Made by a program: the position numbers and the translations under genes. The notes under the pieces were generated by a model. The model was not told where the DNA came from. It made no database searches and worked only from the letters and a program-made list of their open reading frames with translations. From Artemia franciscana (Eukaryota > Arthropoda > Branchiopoda > Anostraca > Artemiidae): a stretch of DNA of 64,000 bases. The stretch spans positions 20,997,654 through 21,061,653 of the forward strand of contig NC_088864.1 in the NCBI RefSeq assembly GCF_032884065.1, given 5' to 3'. This document shows positions 51,360 through 63,000 of the stretch, in pieces (within the stretch, counting starts at the first letter, position 1; every line of letters starts with the position of its first letter).

Positions 51360-53095
51360 TAGCTTGGTACTTAAGGACTCAAAAGATGAAATTATGTTAC
51401 ATCTTTATGTCCCATTATGTCCCAATTATGTCCCACCGTATTTTTGGACAATAGCGGTGTTACGATGCCGTCGTGGAACGCAAAGCAAATTTGCGACATC
51501 TGAAATAAAGTATGTAAACATCCCCCAGATCTTTTTATGTTTTCAAAAGTGGGTAGAGCTCCATAAATATGAAGAACGAAACAAAATAATCTAAAAACTT
51601 GAATATAATCTAGCAAGAACCGTCCGGGAGTATGGCCCATGGTTTGGAGCAATCTTAGTGTAGCTGACTTTAAGCTTCCCTTTAACATCTCTAAGAAGCT
51701 GAGTACGAACGACCAATACATTTGTATAAATATATTTTTCTAGCCACCGTATGTGTGAAACAAAACGAATAGAAAAATACCCCAATTTGTACTTTTAGAA
51801 AAATACTTGGAATTGAAAACTATGGATTCACACTTCTCCTTATTCAATGAAAGATCGAACTTATGAGAAACCACTTTAACGGAGGACGCTAAACTTGTTC
51901 TGGTATGTCTTATAACGAAAAGATCATCGGCATAAGCCGTATTCAAAGCGTCAGAAGAACCAAAAAGACACGTTGGCTCAATTTTCACATTGCTGATTGT
52001 GAACACAGGCATTAAAAATGCTGGAATGACACTCTACCCTGACATATTCAGAGAATATAAGTTACTGTTTTCAGAGAATTGATATTTTGTGAAAATGTAC
52101 TTAAACTGCTGAGGGGTTAACGGCGAAAACTGTCACCGTGTGCCATGCTTGGGCGTGACGTTTTAGATAAGCCTAGCGTACAAATATATACTAAGGCCCA
52201 AGACACTGCATCACGCAGCAATGAAAGCAGACACGATGGGCTTGTTGACTTCCAATTAGAGATTGAAAACCGAGTGGATTCGATTCTTTTTCAGCACACG
52301 GTGCTATAGATGGAACTAAAACACATTAGAAAAACTTTCTAACGTTACATGTAACTGTTATAGGGTGGTATGATCTGTACTCGGGGTGGTTTTTCTCGTG
52401 CTTTAAGAATAGACGTAAGAGTCGCACTTAGAAAAGAATCTGGCATATGAAAAGAAGGACAAACACATTTGGAAAAGAAGCTGCGAGTGAGATGCAAGAG
52501 ACAAACAATCAGCGCTAAGGTGAAAACATTACCATCATTTAAATCAGTCGACTTGGACTTCGGCCTTTCTTGACCATTTTTAACAGAAGTGGCAAACTCG
52601 GGGGTAACATATAACGCTGCATTATCTAGTGAGGCAATAGTTTGGAAACAAGGCTAGAAGAATGAGCCTGGAAGAAACTGCAAAATCATCGATTTTGACA
52701 GCATCAATATTAGAAAAATTTATTACCTGTTTCCGTTGTGCGGCACGTTACGGAAAGTCTTATCCTCTGTAATGAACTCTTAGGAGGTAATATTTGAACT
52801 CAGTTTTAGTTTTAAGGTTAATTTTAAACACTTTCCTCGAAGAGACTGATTGCAAGCTATCCATATTCCCAACCATGGTTTTGCTCAATTTTTGAGCTCA
52901 GTCTTTTCCAAATGGGACTGCGGCTTTTTAATCGAACGCAAATTATTGGTACAGCAGCTTCCTCAGCTTGCTTTAAACAGAATACTATCTGGTAGCAGTA
53001 CAGATTTAACTGAATTATCGCATGCGATGACCATTGTTTGCAATAAAGTCGATGAAAAGGCACTTTCAGCTTAGCAAGCAAGTCAGACAAAGTTA
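51360..53095 (-). pseudogene. LINE reverse transcriptase fragment 1
   Basis: The minus strand has YHPITVTCNVRK, FQSLIGSQQAHRV and, near 51930, NTAYADDLFVIRHTRTSLAS with the YADD catalytic motif, then HKFDLSLNKEKCESIVFNSK. Next follow HIRWLEKY and LLRDVKGKLKVSYTKIAPNH and, in another frame, further thumb-like sequence. The layout equals a non-LTR reverse transcriptase from finger to thumb, with many stops and frame changes. The left limit is uncertain. Clade not assigned. Confidence 0.7.
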
Positions 53096-53447
53096 TTAGA
53101 TAAAACGACTAATCAGCTTAGTTCCATTCCAGTTTAGAACACCACTTCCTTTTTGATAAGCTTTCAGTGTTAGAAGGATTCACTTGGATGGTGACAATAA
53201 TGGATAGGGGGGAGGGGCTATCGAAGTCGTATTCATCGACGTGTAGAGGATATGAACAGATTATATCCGATGAGCATATGCAAAACACTGCCCCAATGTT
53301 ATGAATATATTTTTGCTGATACTTTATGGAGAAATTTGTTAATCATTGGGAAGGGAATCCAGAACTATTTCGGGATGAACAGAATCGCTATGGTCGTCGC
53401 TGTTGAAATCACCAATTATTATTCTGCAATAATTATGGTTATTTATG

Positions 53448-54110
53448 CTAATTAGCAGGATTTTCCAACTGGTGCGATCGGCAGCTAACGTTGGTGCGTC
53501 GTGGACATCTATGTCGACCAGCTTCAAGTATTTTAAAAGACCATCGGTGTTTCGGTCTTCCGCGGGGTCGTTTCCAGCCGGCTTCTGCGGTTAAAGTCCA
53601 GCAAGATTTTCGCAGGTTTGATGGCATTCTAAGGAGATGATTGCACCATTGTAGAGTGTGCTCCGCAATTTGGATGGAGAACAGCGTCTGCTGCGTTGCC
53701 TGTAGTAACTTCTCGTTGCTGACGAAGTCAAACCATCTCATCTCAGGCCTTCTATCCTCCTAAGGCTTTTCGTCTGGAACACGTCCACTCTTGAGAGCTG
53801 TGATTGTGGCCGGCCAGGTTTCTGCTCCAAAAAGAATTACAGACCCAACCAGGGCGTTGAAGGCTCGCAGCTCCGTGTTTCGACTAATACTTAGTTTCCG
53901 CCATAGTTGACGATTTAACCTCCCCATGGCAGCAGATGCCTTGGCTATTCTTGCTTATAGCTCAGGGAGAAGGGAGCTGTCGCCAGCAATGACAGAGCCC
54001 GAGTACGTGAACTACTGGACCACGTCGACGGTAGTTTCTGATCTAGGGCTACAGGAGGGTTGGTGATGATAGAGGATGGATAAACAAAACTGATCATGGG
54101 GGAAGTAAAT
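53448..54110 (-). pseudogene. LINE ORF2 C-terminal fragment
   Basis: The minus strand encodes MRWFDFVSNEKLLQ, CNHLLRMPSN and EAGWKRPRGRPKHRW, the conserved tail after the thumb of many LINE ORF2 proteins (often annotated as craniofacial development protein 2-like). Upstream to about 54080, other frames give RIAKASAAMGRLNRQLW-like sequence and GAETWPA-like sequence. It is decayed. It need not belong to the same element as 51360-53095. Confidence 0.7.
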
Positions 54111-56510
54111 ATTTATTAGCATACGGTTACCAAGTTTGGTAACAGCAATATCATCTGATCAGTAGAACAAACCTGAACATAAGGAGGCAAATGGCCGCTT
54201 CACAAAACAAGCCTCCCGGATGGTCTGCCTCTGGGTAGGTGAGTATTAGTTGAAAAAACAAAATGTTCAGGATTTCTGTGAAGGGAATGTACGAAAACCC
54301 TCGAGATTGCAACTGAATATCGCATACAAATTCTCTTTTCTCTATTTTGGTTACCATGTGCTGTGGTTCGCTCTTTGCTAAGTTACAGGAACTTCTGCCA
54401 TGTTGATTTTTTTCTTTTGTGGCACAGTTTTTTTCTTTTCTGGATTTTTTTTTTTTCAACCTTTCATCTAGCACTGAGAAAGATAGCAGAGACATGAGTA
54501 AAAAAGTTTTTAATTCTTCCCAATTTGATCTTTAGAAAAATTAGTAGACAGATTTTTCATTGCAACGAATGATAAATCTTCCTATTTTCATTGAGCATAA
54601 AAACAACCATCGAGACATACAATACTAAAGGAAACACAGTTATCTGTCATCATGTTTGGGCCAAGAAACCATGATCAAAGAATAAGGCTTGAAGAAAAAT
54701 ATGCTTGTGTCTGAGGCGTTATCTGGACGCTAATCAGCATTTTTCAGCCTACCACCTAATGTTTCATCACTTCCTGAGCATCCTCGTACAGTTACTGTTA
54801 TATCCTTGCTGTAACCTTCCAACACCAGAACAGAAGAACGATGTCTGGAAATATTGCCAGGGAAATTTTCTCATGGAAAGGTATAATGATGCTAAGCTTA
54901 AGCTAATTTTTTTTAATATTTAGCTGTATCTTCCTTAAAATGATTTGGTTTTAAATGGATCTAAGAAAAAACGTACAGGGGTCTAGGTCTCAAAATAAAG
55001 ATTTAACGTCATTCTGTTCTCAACGTGGCCCATTGCCCTTCTCCTCTGGTGGTGCCCATGTCAATGAATACGAATCTAATTATTACAAAGGCACAATGTA
55101 AAGTCAAAAGGATACGGCAGATACACCGAAAAGTAAACGTTTGTCTCTATTGGGGAGATTCTGCAAATCCGGAATGCTAATCAGGAAATTCAAATTCTAC
55201 GAAGACCTATTTAGTGGTTCCGCATTAGCAGTTTTTAGAAGGGAGACTACAATTGTGGCAGAATGTCTTACATTGAGAAGCACTTAAGCTATTCCTTGCA
55301 TATCAAATGCTTATTTATCATAAGCAAAAGTGTACAAATACATTCAATTAAACATCATTTTGTTTCTACTTGTGTTGGAAAGCCTACACATCTTTAAATT
55401 CTATTAGAAAAAAAAACAGGATGATATTTTGAGAGCAAAGCTGATCAGTTTTTATTCAAGATACGACAATTCTAGAAAAGTGTCGCTTCATGAATATTCT
55501 TTTCAAGGCCCTAGGCAGGGTAGGTGGTCCAAATTTGGGACCCCACCCCGAAGTTTTGTCTATCAAGTAAAAACGTAACAAGATACTTGTAGACAAATTT
55601 TGCGTGTATTTATTTTTTTTTTTGTAACCCCCCTCTCCGAACAAAGTCTTGGATATGTCTTTGGCGGTTTTATTGAATTTTGAACTCAAGTTATATATAT
55701 TTTAGTAAAAGTGCATTTAGTTTGCATCTCTCAAAATCTACAATAGAGTTAAATGGCCGTATTTCTTGTTCCATTACTGTAGTGTTTATAAATTCATACA
55801 TTTGAAATTTTAAACAGTATTATCACTTGTCTCTTTTTATAATATTATTAATGGAAGCTTATTTGTTGGGTTTTGCTATTAGTACTATTTAAAAACATTT
55901 CTGGAGGGCCTATACTAGAAATAACTTTTGGACAAATGTTATTGGAAACCAAATTACTAAATACTTTCCTGAAACAGATAAAAATAGATCCTCTGTCCTC
56001 TTTCCATAACCGTTGATGCATGTCCAATTATACACCACAGTACATAATTTTTCTCAAACCTAAAAGGAATGAAGTGTATAATAACCGTTTAATTTGTGGA
56101 AGCATGAAGTGATTAGTAGGTGTATGTTTAGTACCAAATATTCCAGAACACTTCTGCCTTCGAAAATAAAGAGGGGCTTATTAAGTAGTTTTGATAAATT
56201 TAAAATGATCGGCAATGTCTTCCACTTGATGGCTTTTGGTCACCTTGAAGCTAAAATTTCCGTTTAAACACCGCAGTGTGGCAAAAATACAATCTTGTTT
56301 CAGAATAGTCTTTATTGGTAATTAAAAAAGTCAGTAGAATACTCAGTTTTTTCTGATGAGCCTTCTCCCAATATTCTAGAGCCTTGGTTCAATAAGATCA
56401 CTCTTAAGGAGAAAGCAAACAAATAGACATCCATCTAGACCATGAAAACAATAAGCTTGACATTTTGTCCCAATTTTCTAGGAACAGCTGATGAAAAAGA
56501 AAGATCTTAG
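54111..56510. other. Intergenic DNA without recognisable genes
   Basis: A 114-codon minus-strand frame (54495-54151) has a lysine-rich start and no domain I recognise. The rest is AT-rich with no structure noted. Confidence 0.55.
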
Positions 56511-56517
56511 AATTAGA

Positions 56518-57828
56518 CTAAGAAACTTTTGGGGAACAGCCAACAATGTACTTCAGTAGGACTGACAAGTCATCTACATACTTAAATCTTTCTTCATAGC
56601 CGGAAAGGATGAAATCTATCACTGCCAAAAACAGTAGACTAGCGAGCTTAGTACCTTGTGGGGCTCCGCATGTAAGCTCGACCCATTCGGAGTCGGTATC
56701 TCCTGGGAAAAGACTGTAAACGCACTGATAGCGGGCTTGTAAAAAATTGATCACTAAAAGGAGAATATGTTTGTGCGCACCCATGGTGCGTAGATTTGTG
56801 ATAGCAACGGAATGGTGAATATGATCAAAAGCCTTTCGGTAGTCTACGAGGAGAAGGTCGACTATAGCACTTCCTCGGTCGAGCCACTCGACAATTAGAT
56901 TGTACATCCGTACTAAATAAACAGTTGTGCTGCTGCCTCTTAAGCATCCATACTGATACGGATCTAGATATGCAGAGACCTGTGACATAAGTTTGCGGTA
57001 AATAAACGTTTCTGCCACTTTAGAAAGGTTTGGAGTTATGATATAGGCCGGAATTGATCACAAGATTTTGGACACCTTACTTTTGGAATAACGCGGACAT
57101 ATGCTCTTTTCCAAGCACTAGGGAATACTTGCTGACGGAAACATTGGTTGATTATAGAAGAGAGTGGCTTAGCAAGAAAAATGGTGAATTCGCGTAACAG
57201 CTTTACTGGAAGCTCACCTGGGTAGGACGCACAGTTCGCTTTCAGTCTTAGGAGTTCCTTATAAACAGTGAATTCAGAGACTTCACATACGTCATCAATC
57301 TCTGCACCAGCAATGACAGTATTCATTTTTGATTTGGTGATTGATGGAAACGTGGTACAAATGTCAGCAAAAAAAGAATTGGCTTCATCAGCTGAGGTCA
57401 AGGTACCGTCCTCTTTGAGCAGCCTTAGATCTCTGAGTGTTGTCTTACCGGTAAGTCTTTTTATGAGGAATGCCATTTGCGGGGGTCTATTGTGAGTAAG
57501 GGAGTAATTTTATCCCTCACATTTTTGGCGCGCTTGTTCAGTTTAACAATATGACTACGCAACTTGGCTGAAGCGAGGGTATCACCAGCGATATTTTTAT
57601 TAAATTCAATAGATCATTGGTTATTCATGGTTTATCAGTGTTACTCACAGTAATTACTTTACTGGGAAACAAGTCTGAAACTGCTCCTGAAGCACGTAAA
57701 TAGTAAATGGTCTTGTCCTGGGTAACAACTTGATTCATTGCAGTTCTGGTAAACTTATCCCCTATGACTGTGCCTAAAACACTGGTCCTAGAACACCACA
57801 ACTTAAAATACGACCCAAACACTCGCAC
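56518..57828 (-). pseudogene. LINE reverse transcriptase fragment 2
   Basis: Minus strand, two long pieces. 57476-57036 has the linker and RT start (LRLKANCASYPGELPVKLLR, FPSAWKRAYVRVIPKV, DQFRPIS). 57018-56518 has YQYGCLRGSSTTVYLVRMYN, LLVDYRKAFDHIHHSVAI, CGAPQGTKLASLLFLAVIDF and FKYVDDLSVLLKY. The catalytic site is YVDD rather than the YADD of fragment 1, so these are different lineages. Upstream, 57606-57480 reads NIAGDTLASAKLRSHIVKLN and 57828-57625 may be the end of the endonuclease. Only a few breaks are present, so it is younger than fragment 1. Confidence 0.85.
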
Positions 57829-58159
57829 CAGGCTGATTTTGTTGTTGCTCTAATGTTAATTCAATGTCTTATATTTGTTCACATGGTTATTTGCAGAATA
57901 TTGTGATTGGAATATAGCACTGCAATATAATGTGAAAATTGGAAGTTAATCTTGAAGCAAATTTCTTAGCCTCCAATCAGCACTGGTTTAAACTTATTCA
58001 AAGGTCGACCATAGATTTCTGAAGGCAAGTGATGATATACTGTTTTATCATATACTGTATGTGGCCGAGTTGAATAATAGTTGAATTTAACGGTGCTGTA
58101 TGTATTCCCCTGTCCCTTATTTTCCCCCAAATATTCCCCCTTGTGGACAACTCCCCTCC
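57829..58159. other. Unassigned sequence
   Basis: No feature recognised between the LINE fragment and the hexamer minisatellite. Confidence 0.5.
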
Positions 58160-59560
58160 AGATAATTTTTCTAACGTTTAAGATTGAGCAGTCAAAGGAA
58201 AAGTATGACTAGTCACAGTTGCAGTTACAGCCGCGTGCACAACTAGTCACCGTCGGAATATTCACTGTTGCACGTAGTCGCAGTTTCAAGTATTTGAACT
58301 CGCTGTCGTAAGTAGTTACAGTCATAGTCATAAGCAATATCAGTTGCAAGTAGTCACAACCACAAGTAGTTGCAGTCGTAAATAGTCACAGTCATAAGCA
58401 TTCATAGTCAGAAAGAATTGTAGTTGCAGGTAATAGCGACCACAAGAAGTTGCAGTTACAGTTGCACGTAGTCTCAGTCACGGGTATAAGTTGTCACAAG
58501 CCTTCAGAGCTAAAAGTAGTCACTTGTGGTAGCATTCACAAATAGTCCCAGTCGCAGTTATTAGTGGTCGTAGTCATATTCAGAATTAGTCGTCACAGCT
58601 ATAATAAGTAGTCGCAGTCTTGAGCAGTATCAGTCACGAGCAGTCACTGTCACAATTACAAGAAGTCAGAGTTGCAGTCTCAAGTATTTGCAAAAGTGTC
58701 CGTAGTTGCAAGTAGTCTTGGTCGAAAATATTCACAGCAGTTGCAGTAGTAGTGTTCAGAAGAGGTTGCGGTCACAGTTGCAAGTAATCACAAATAGTTA
58801 AAGTCACAGTTGCAGAGCTATAATGATAGTTTCGTAGCAGACAGAAATGTCATATGAAGAGCTGCTGATAATGTTCAAAATGCAAACTCTGAAAAAAAAG
58901 AAGAGAGAAACTCTGCATGGATTTCGGAAGAAAATCTCTAATCCACCCAATTCACAAAACGCTTCCCCTCCCCTCAATCCGCAACAGAACGACTCCTGTG
59001 CAGGGTTACAATGCCTGTTAAGAAATTTCAGCCGGTACGCTGTGCCCACCAGCGGTTAGCAAAGAGCTTTATACCTAGTTTTGTACAAATGTATAATGAA
59101 AATCAGGAGGACTGATTAATGTTTTGTTTTCTTTGTTTTTGTCTTTTTTTGTGTTACTTATTAATGTGACTATACAAAAGAAATTTGGCGGTGCCATGAA
59201 AATTTTGGTGAAAATAAAAGTTTATCTATCTACCTATCTATCTATCATGTACAAGTAATCAAAGTCACGATTAGTCGTAGTCGCAAGTAGTTTTAGCTGT
59301 AGATGTAGCAGCACAAATAGTAGCACCAGTCTTGGTCATACTCACAATCGTGGTAGTAGCAGCGGTAGTCGCAGTCGCAAACAATTGTAGTCCCAAGTAG
59401 TTGCGCTCTTTGTCATAGATAGTTGCGGTCATAGTAAAAAATAAAAGTAGTTGTAATTAGTCGCAGCTACAAGTAGCCACAGTCATAGTCACAAGTATTC
59501 ACAGTCAGAATTAATCTTAGTCTTAAATAGTTAAAGTCGCCAATAGTTGTGGTTGAAAGT
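58160..59560. repeat. Degenerate AGTYRC hexamer minisatellite, interrupted
   Basis: Runs of AGTCACAGTTGCAGTTACAG-type sequence, a hexamer AGTYRC mixed with AAGTAG spacers, at 58190-58830 and 59250-59560. Between them (58803-59248) is unrelated sequence with a TATC-repeat tail, evidently an insertion. Confidence 0.85.
58803..59248 (+). mobile_element. Retroposon 3' end with (TATC)n tail inserted in the minisatellite
   Basis: A unique segment ends with GGTGAAAATAAAAGTTTATC, then a TATC/TACC run (59221-59246), after which the hexamer repeat resumes. A short simple-repeat tail in place of poly(A) is common in some LINEs and their SINEs. No target duplication is readable. The 5' limit is approximate. 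Confidence 0.55.
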
Positions 59561-60967
59561 AATTACAGCCAAAGCTTCGGCTTTTTCGCTGAATGTGGAG
59601 GGGTTGATGTCCAAGATTCAAGTTCCTGTAGTTTGTGCAACAACTGCACAACTTGTGTGCATCAGCTGCTATTAAGGTTCAATTTATGCTCATCGGCTTA
59701 CAGTTTAGTTTTTCTAGCCTCGAATATCTGCTGACGTTTTTGTTTTCTCAGGTCAGCGGTAAATGATCCTTCATCAAACTGAAGCGCATTCAGACAATAT
59801 TAAGAACTACAATATCGGATGATTTCTTAAAAGTATTCACGTTGATTTCGTGAGAGTGGGAGCTCCTTGATTCAGTGCAGTTTGAAGATGTTTTAGAAGA
59901 CGTGAAAATAAAGTCAGACTTTAGCATCGCTTTCGTCAGTGCAATAGGTTTTTCCTCTTTTAGCTGAGTTAATTTGTTTTGTATCTGATCAAAATACATA
60001 TATTGTGTTATGATGGAAAGTCGAAAAACTCTCAGTGATGTTGTTCATCCTTCTGAAAAGGATAGACACCGTGAAAATGCTTTGGCCAAGAATTTCGTGA
60101 TACAAAACGATAGCTGATTAAACACGAAAAAATCCCTCTACAAGGAGGACCATAGTTAGGGCTGCTTAACCCATATACCCTCTAAGCTTTTCGCTCCCAT
60201 TCCACCTCTGCCTATAGTAAAGGGGCTACCCTTTCCTGATCCTCAAGCTGCTTTGTGTGGCCGTTGAAACTTCGATGCTCGTTCGATCAGAAACTAAGAC
60301 TTTGAGTCCTTTTTGTATATGCCGAGAGTCGTTGGAGGCTAACCAGCCCATTTCCTAAAACTGTATTTGATACCTTGCATTTTTTTTTACCCCTTAAGAT
60401 GTCTGATCGGCATTTTGAGTCACTTATTTTTTACTTTTTCTGTGCTGCTCAATTTAGCACGTGGAGGAGTTTTCCACAGTTGAATTATTGTGAAAAATTT
60501 GCCAATGGTACAAATTTTCTGGGGGGGGGGGGACGCCAGCTCCCCACTGGATCCAATTATTCTTCTCTTTATACGAAGTGCCATAATCTCTATTGGGACT
60601 GTTTGTAGTATAGATTATTGAAGCTTGTCAAAAATCCACAGACCAAAGCTCTTTCGAAATTGTATAGATCATTTATTGCTTTCTCTCCATGTAAATTTTA
60701 AGAAATATTTTAGATTTTTGCACCACTCAATTTGGAATTTTACATTCTTTTAAGTTTTGGGCTAATTTTATCAGACTAAACCAATGTGTAATTTGGCTTA
60801 TTTATTTTTTGTCGACAAATTCATAAATAGATAGTTACGTATTGTAAGAAACAAAAGGCAATGTTGTTGAAAGCATAATTTACCTTGCTTATACCTAATG
60901 AAAATAACTGAAAAAGTATATGTGTACCGTGGATTAAGACTAAATTGGTTAGGTCCAGTCTTTAACT
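59561..60967. other. Intergenic DNA, no gene recognised
   Basis: Short open frames without domains, and a G run at 60521-60532. Immediately before 60968 the sequence could be a promoter and leader of the next feature, but no TATA or initiator stands out. Confidence 0.5.
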
Positions 60968-61105
60968 ATGAATGCAAAAGAAAAGGAAGTATTTAGAAAG
61001 TTACATGATGAATTGAGTGGATGTGACCCAAAGTACTTCGTGGCAAAGCTAATACAAAGTGGTATATTATCACAAGAAGACTATGAAGTGTACCTGCAAA
61101 GATCA
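60968..61105 (+). CDS. Possible first coding exon, CARD-like
   Basis: ATG in a fair context (A at -3), then 46 codons: MNAKEKEVFRKLHDELSGCD, YFVAKLIQSGILSQEDYEVY and LQRS, ending at a good donor (GTAAGC at 61106). Amphipathic helices with the LIxSGILxxEDYE pattern resemble the first half of a caspase-recruitment (CARD) or other death-fold domain, as in initiator caspases and Apaf-1 relatives. No further exon is found up to 64000, where the intron holds a LINE fragment. Function unassigned. It could also be a chance open frame. Confidence 0.4.
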
Positions 61106-61739
61106 GTAAGCAACAATCAGTATATTTTACTTTTGACTAGCACAGTAGCCTATTTTCTAAGTATCAATAGTCAGCAGTAAGATACCCAGCATGCTAGGCT
61201 AGCCTAATTAAAAGGTAGCAAAGGTAAAATTCTGGTTTAGCTGTTTTTTGCTATCCTGAGCTGGGTTAGGGAAATGAAACTTTCTGCAATGAATTTGGGG
61301 CCAAAAACACACTCTGAGAAGGTATTGCCAAGATTCAATGTTAACCTCTTCTGATTTCTAAGTCTTAGAAATTTGCCTGCTTAACTGGTCTATTGAAATT
61401 TTGTCAAGACAATATTTTACCTTAATTATCAGTTATCAGTTTCTTTTTCTCTTGTTTTATTTCTGAAAACCCTTTCCAAGATAGTCAGTCTATAAAGTAG
61501 CTAAAGCTAGGCCTAGGCTAGCAGTGGCATAATCCAGGTAGAAAAAACAAAACAATTTAAAATTTTATTTAGATTTTTCTTTCTATTTTGGAATTTGGCT
61601 GAGTTAGCATAGGTGAATAGAACTCTGAGCAATAAACACATGAACACAAAAAAACATAAGAAAATTTGCAGAGTATATAAAGGCTTGGAACATTTCCTCT
61701 AATATAGTTAAAAAAACTGAAGTCTGAACATTAAGAAAA
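61106..61739. other. Possible intron, no feature recognised
   Basis: AT-rich sequence after the candidate donor at 61106. No coding or repeat signal was seen. Confidence 0.45.
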
Positions 61740-63000
61740 GCTTGCCAAGGATATCAAGGAAAACACCAAGTCCTCCTGGAGACATGTTTCTGCTAAATAC
61801 CCTAACCATCACACAATTTTTGACCTCAAACCAAATGGTGTAACCCACTCATCACCAGTAGCCTAGGTAAAGCTACTGTAGACTATTAAATATTTAGTCT
61901 GTGCCTGCCTTCACCATACAATCTTGTCCAACTAGGCTATCCCTATTGCACCATTAATCTTAATATTTGATCCAAAGCCTTTACTGAAAAAATGGTCTTA
62001 GCTAGCCTTGGTAAACTTGATGTTAACAAATCCAAGACTGGAGAAATACTGTCTGATTAGAAACCATCCTATATCACACCATTCCACAAAAATGCCCTAA
62101 AGATCAGACAAAAAGTTACCATTACTTGTGCAGCTGTATAGGTGCTCAAGAGGTTTGTCAACAGGTCTGCAATTCAGCACTGGGAAAATTAACTTCCTTT
62201 TCACTTCTACTCTACATGGTTTCAGATCTTTAAGAACAATTGATACTAATCTAATACAGACATATGACTAAGTTTCATCATTGTTGGATGAGGATTTACC
62301 TGTCAACATAGAGCTCCTGGACCTCTCAAAAGTATTTGACAGGGTTTATCATGAATTCCTTTTCAACAAACTAAAAATGTCAGCTGTTGGTGATGGTATT
62401 GTCAAGTGGATGCAAAGTTTCTTTTCAGAAAGAACACAAGTTGTAAGAGGACATGACTCCCAAGGTCTCCCTCATTTCTCTTCTTCTAGAACTGTATTAA
62501 GCAGCATTCCCCAGGGGACCATTCTTGGGCCAAGTCTTCTCAACTCATTATATATTTTTTCTTGGGACTTGGGCTCATACATGGGTCCTCTTTTTTAATA
62601 GTGATAAATGCCATGTAATCTGCTTTGGCATTCACGTTACACATCAGCAGTATCATCTTCAAATAACCCCCTATTGGCAGTCTCTGAAAAAAGAGATCTT
62701 GGAGTCATTTTTATTGTCAAGTTAAGTTCAACATCCATGCATCTGGATGCATCATGACAGATCACAAATCTGTACCATCATCTGACCTCCTATCTCTTGG
62801 AATGATCAGAAGAACTATCCCCAGCAGACGTCCAAGTGTGTCCATGAAGATCTACAAGGATCTAGTTCACCTGCACCAAGAGGGGACTGTCCCTGGTTCA
62901 CCCTACTTTGAAGGACAAAGAAATACTAGAAAGAGTTCAACAAAGAGCAACCAAAATGGTTGAAGGCCTCAAACAAATGCAACAAAAGAGCATTTACATC
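61740..63000 (+). pseudogene. LINE reverse transcriptase fragment 3
   Basis: Plus strand: KENTKSSWRHVSAKYPNHH (linker region), LLDLSKVFDRVYHEFLFNKL and FSERTQVVRG, then SIPQGTILGPSLLNSLYIFS (palm). After a loss that removes the YADD region, NSDKCHVICFG and EKRDLGVI-like sequence follow, and near 62930 ERVQQRATKMVEGLKQ-like sequence. The order equals a CR1/Jockey-type LINE ORF2. It is strongly decayed, with several stops and internal deletion. Confidence 0.75.

Noticed and set aside
54151-54495. 114-codon minus-strand frame with a lysine-rich start
   Set aside because: No recognisable domain, signal or neighbour support. Possibly part of an unknown repeat.
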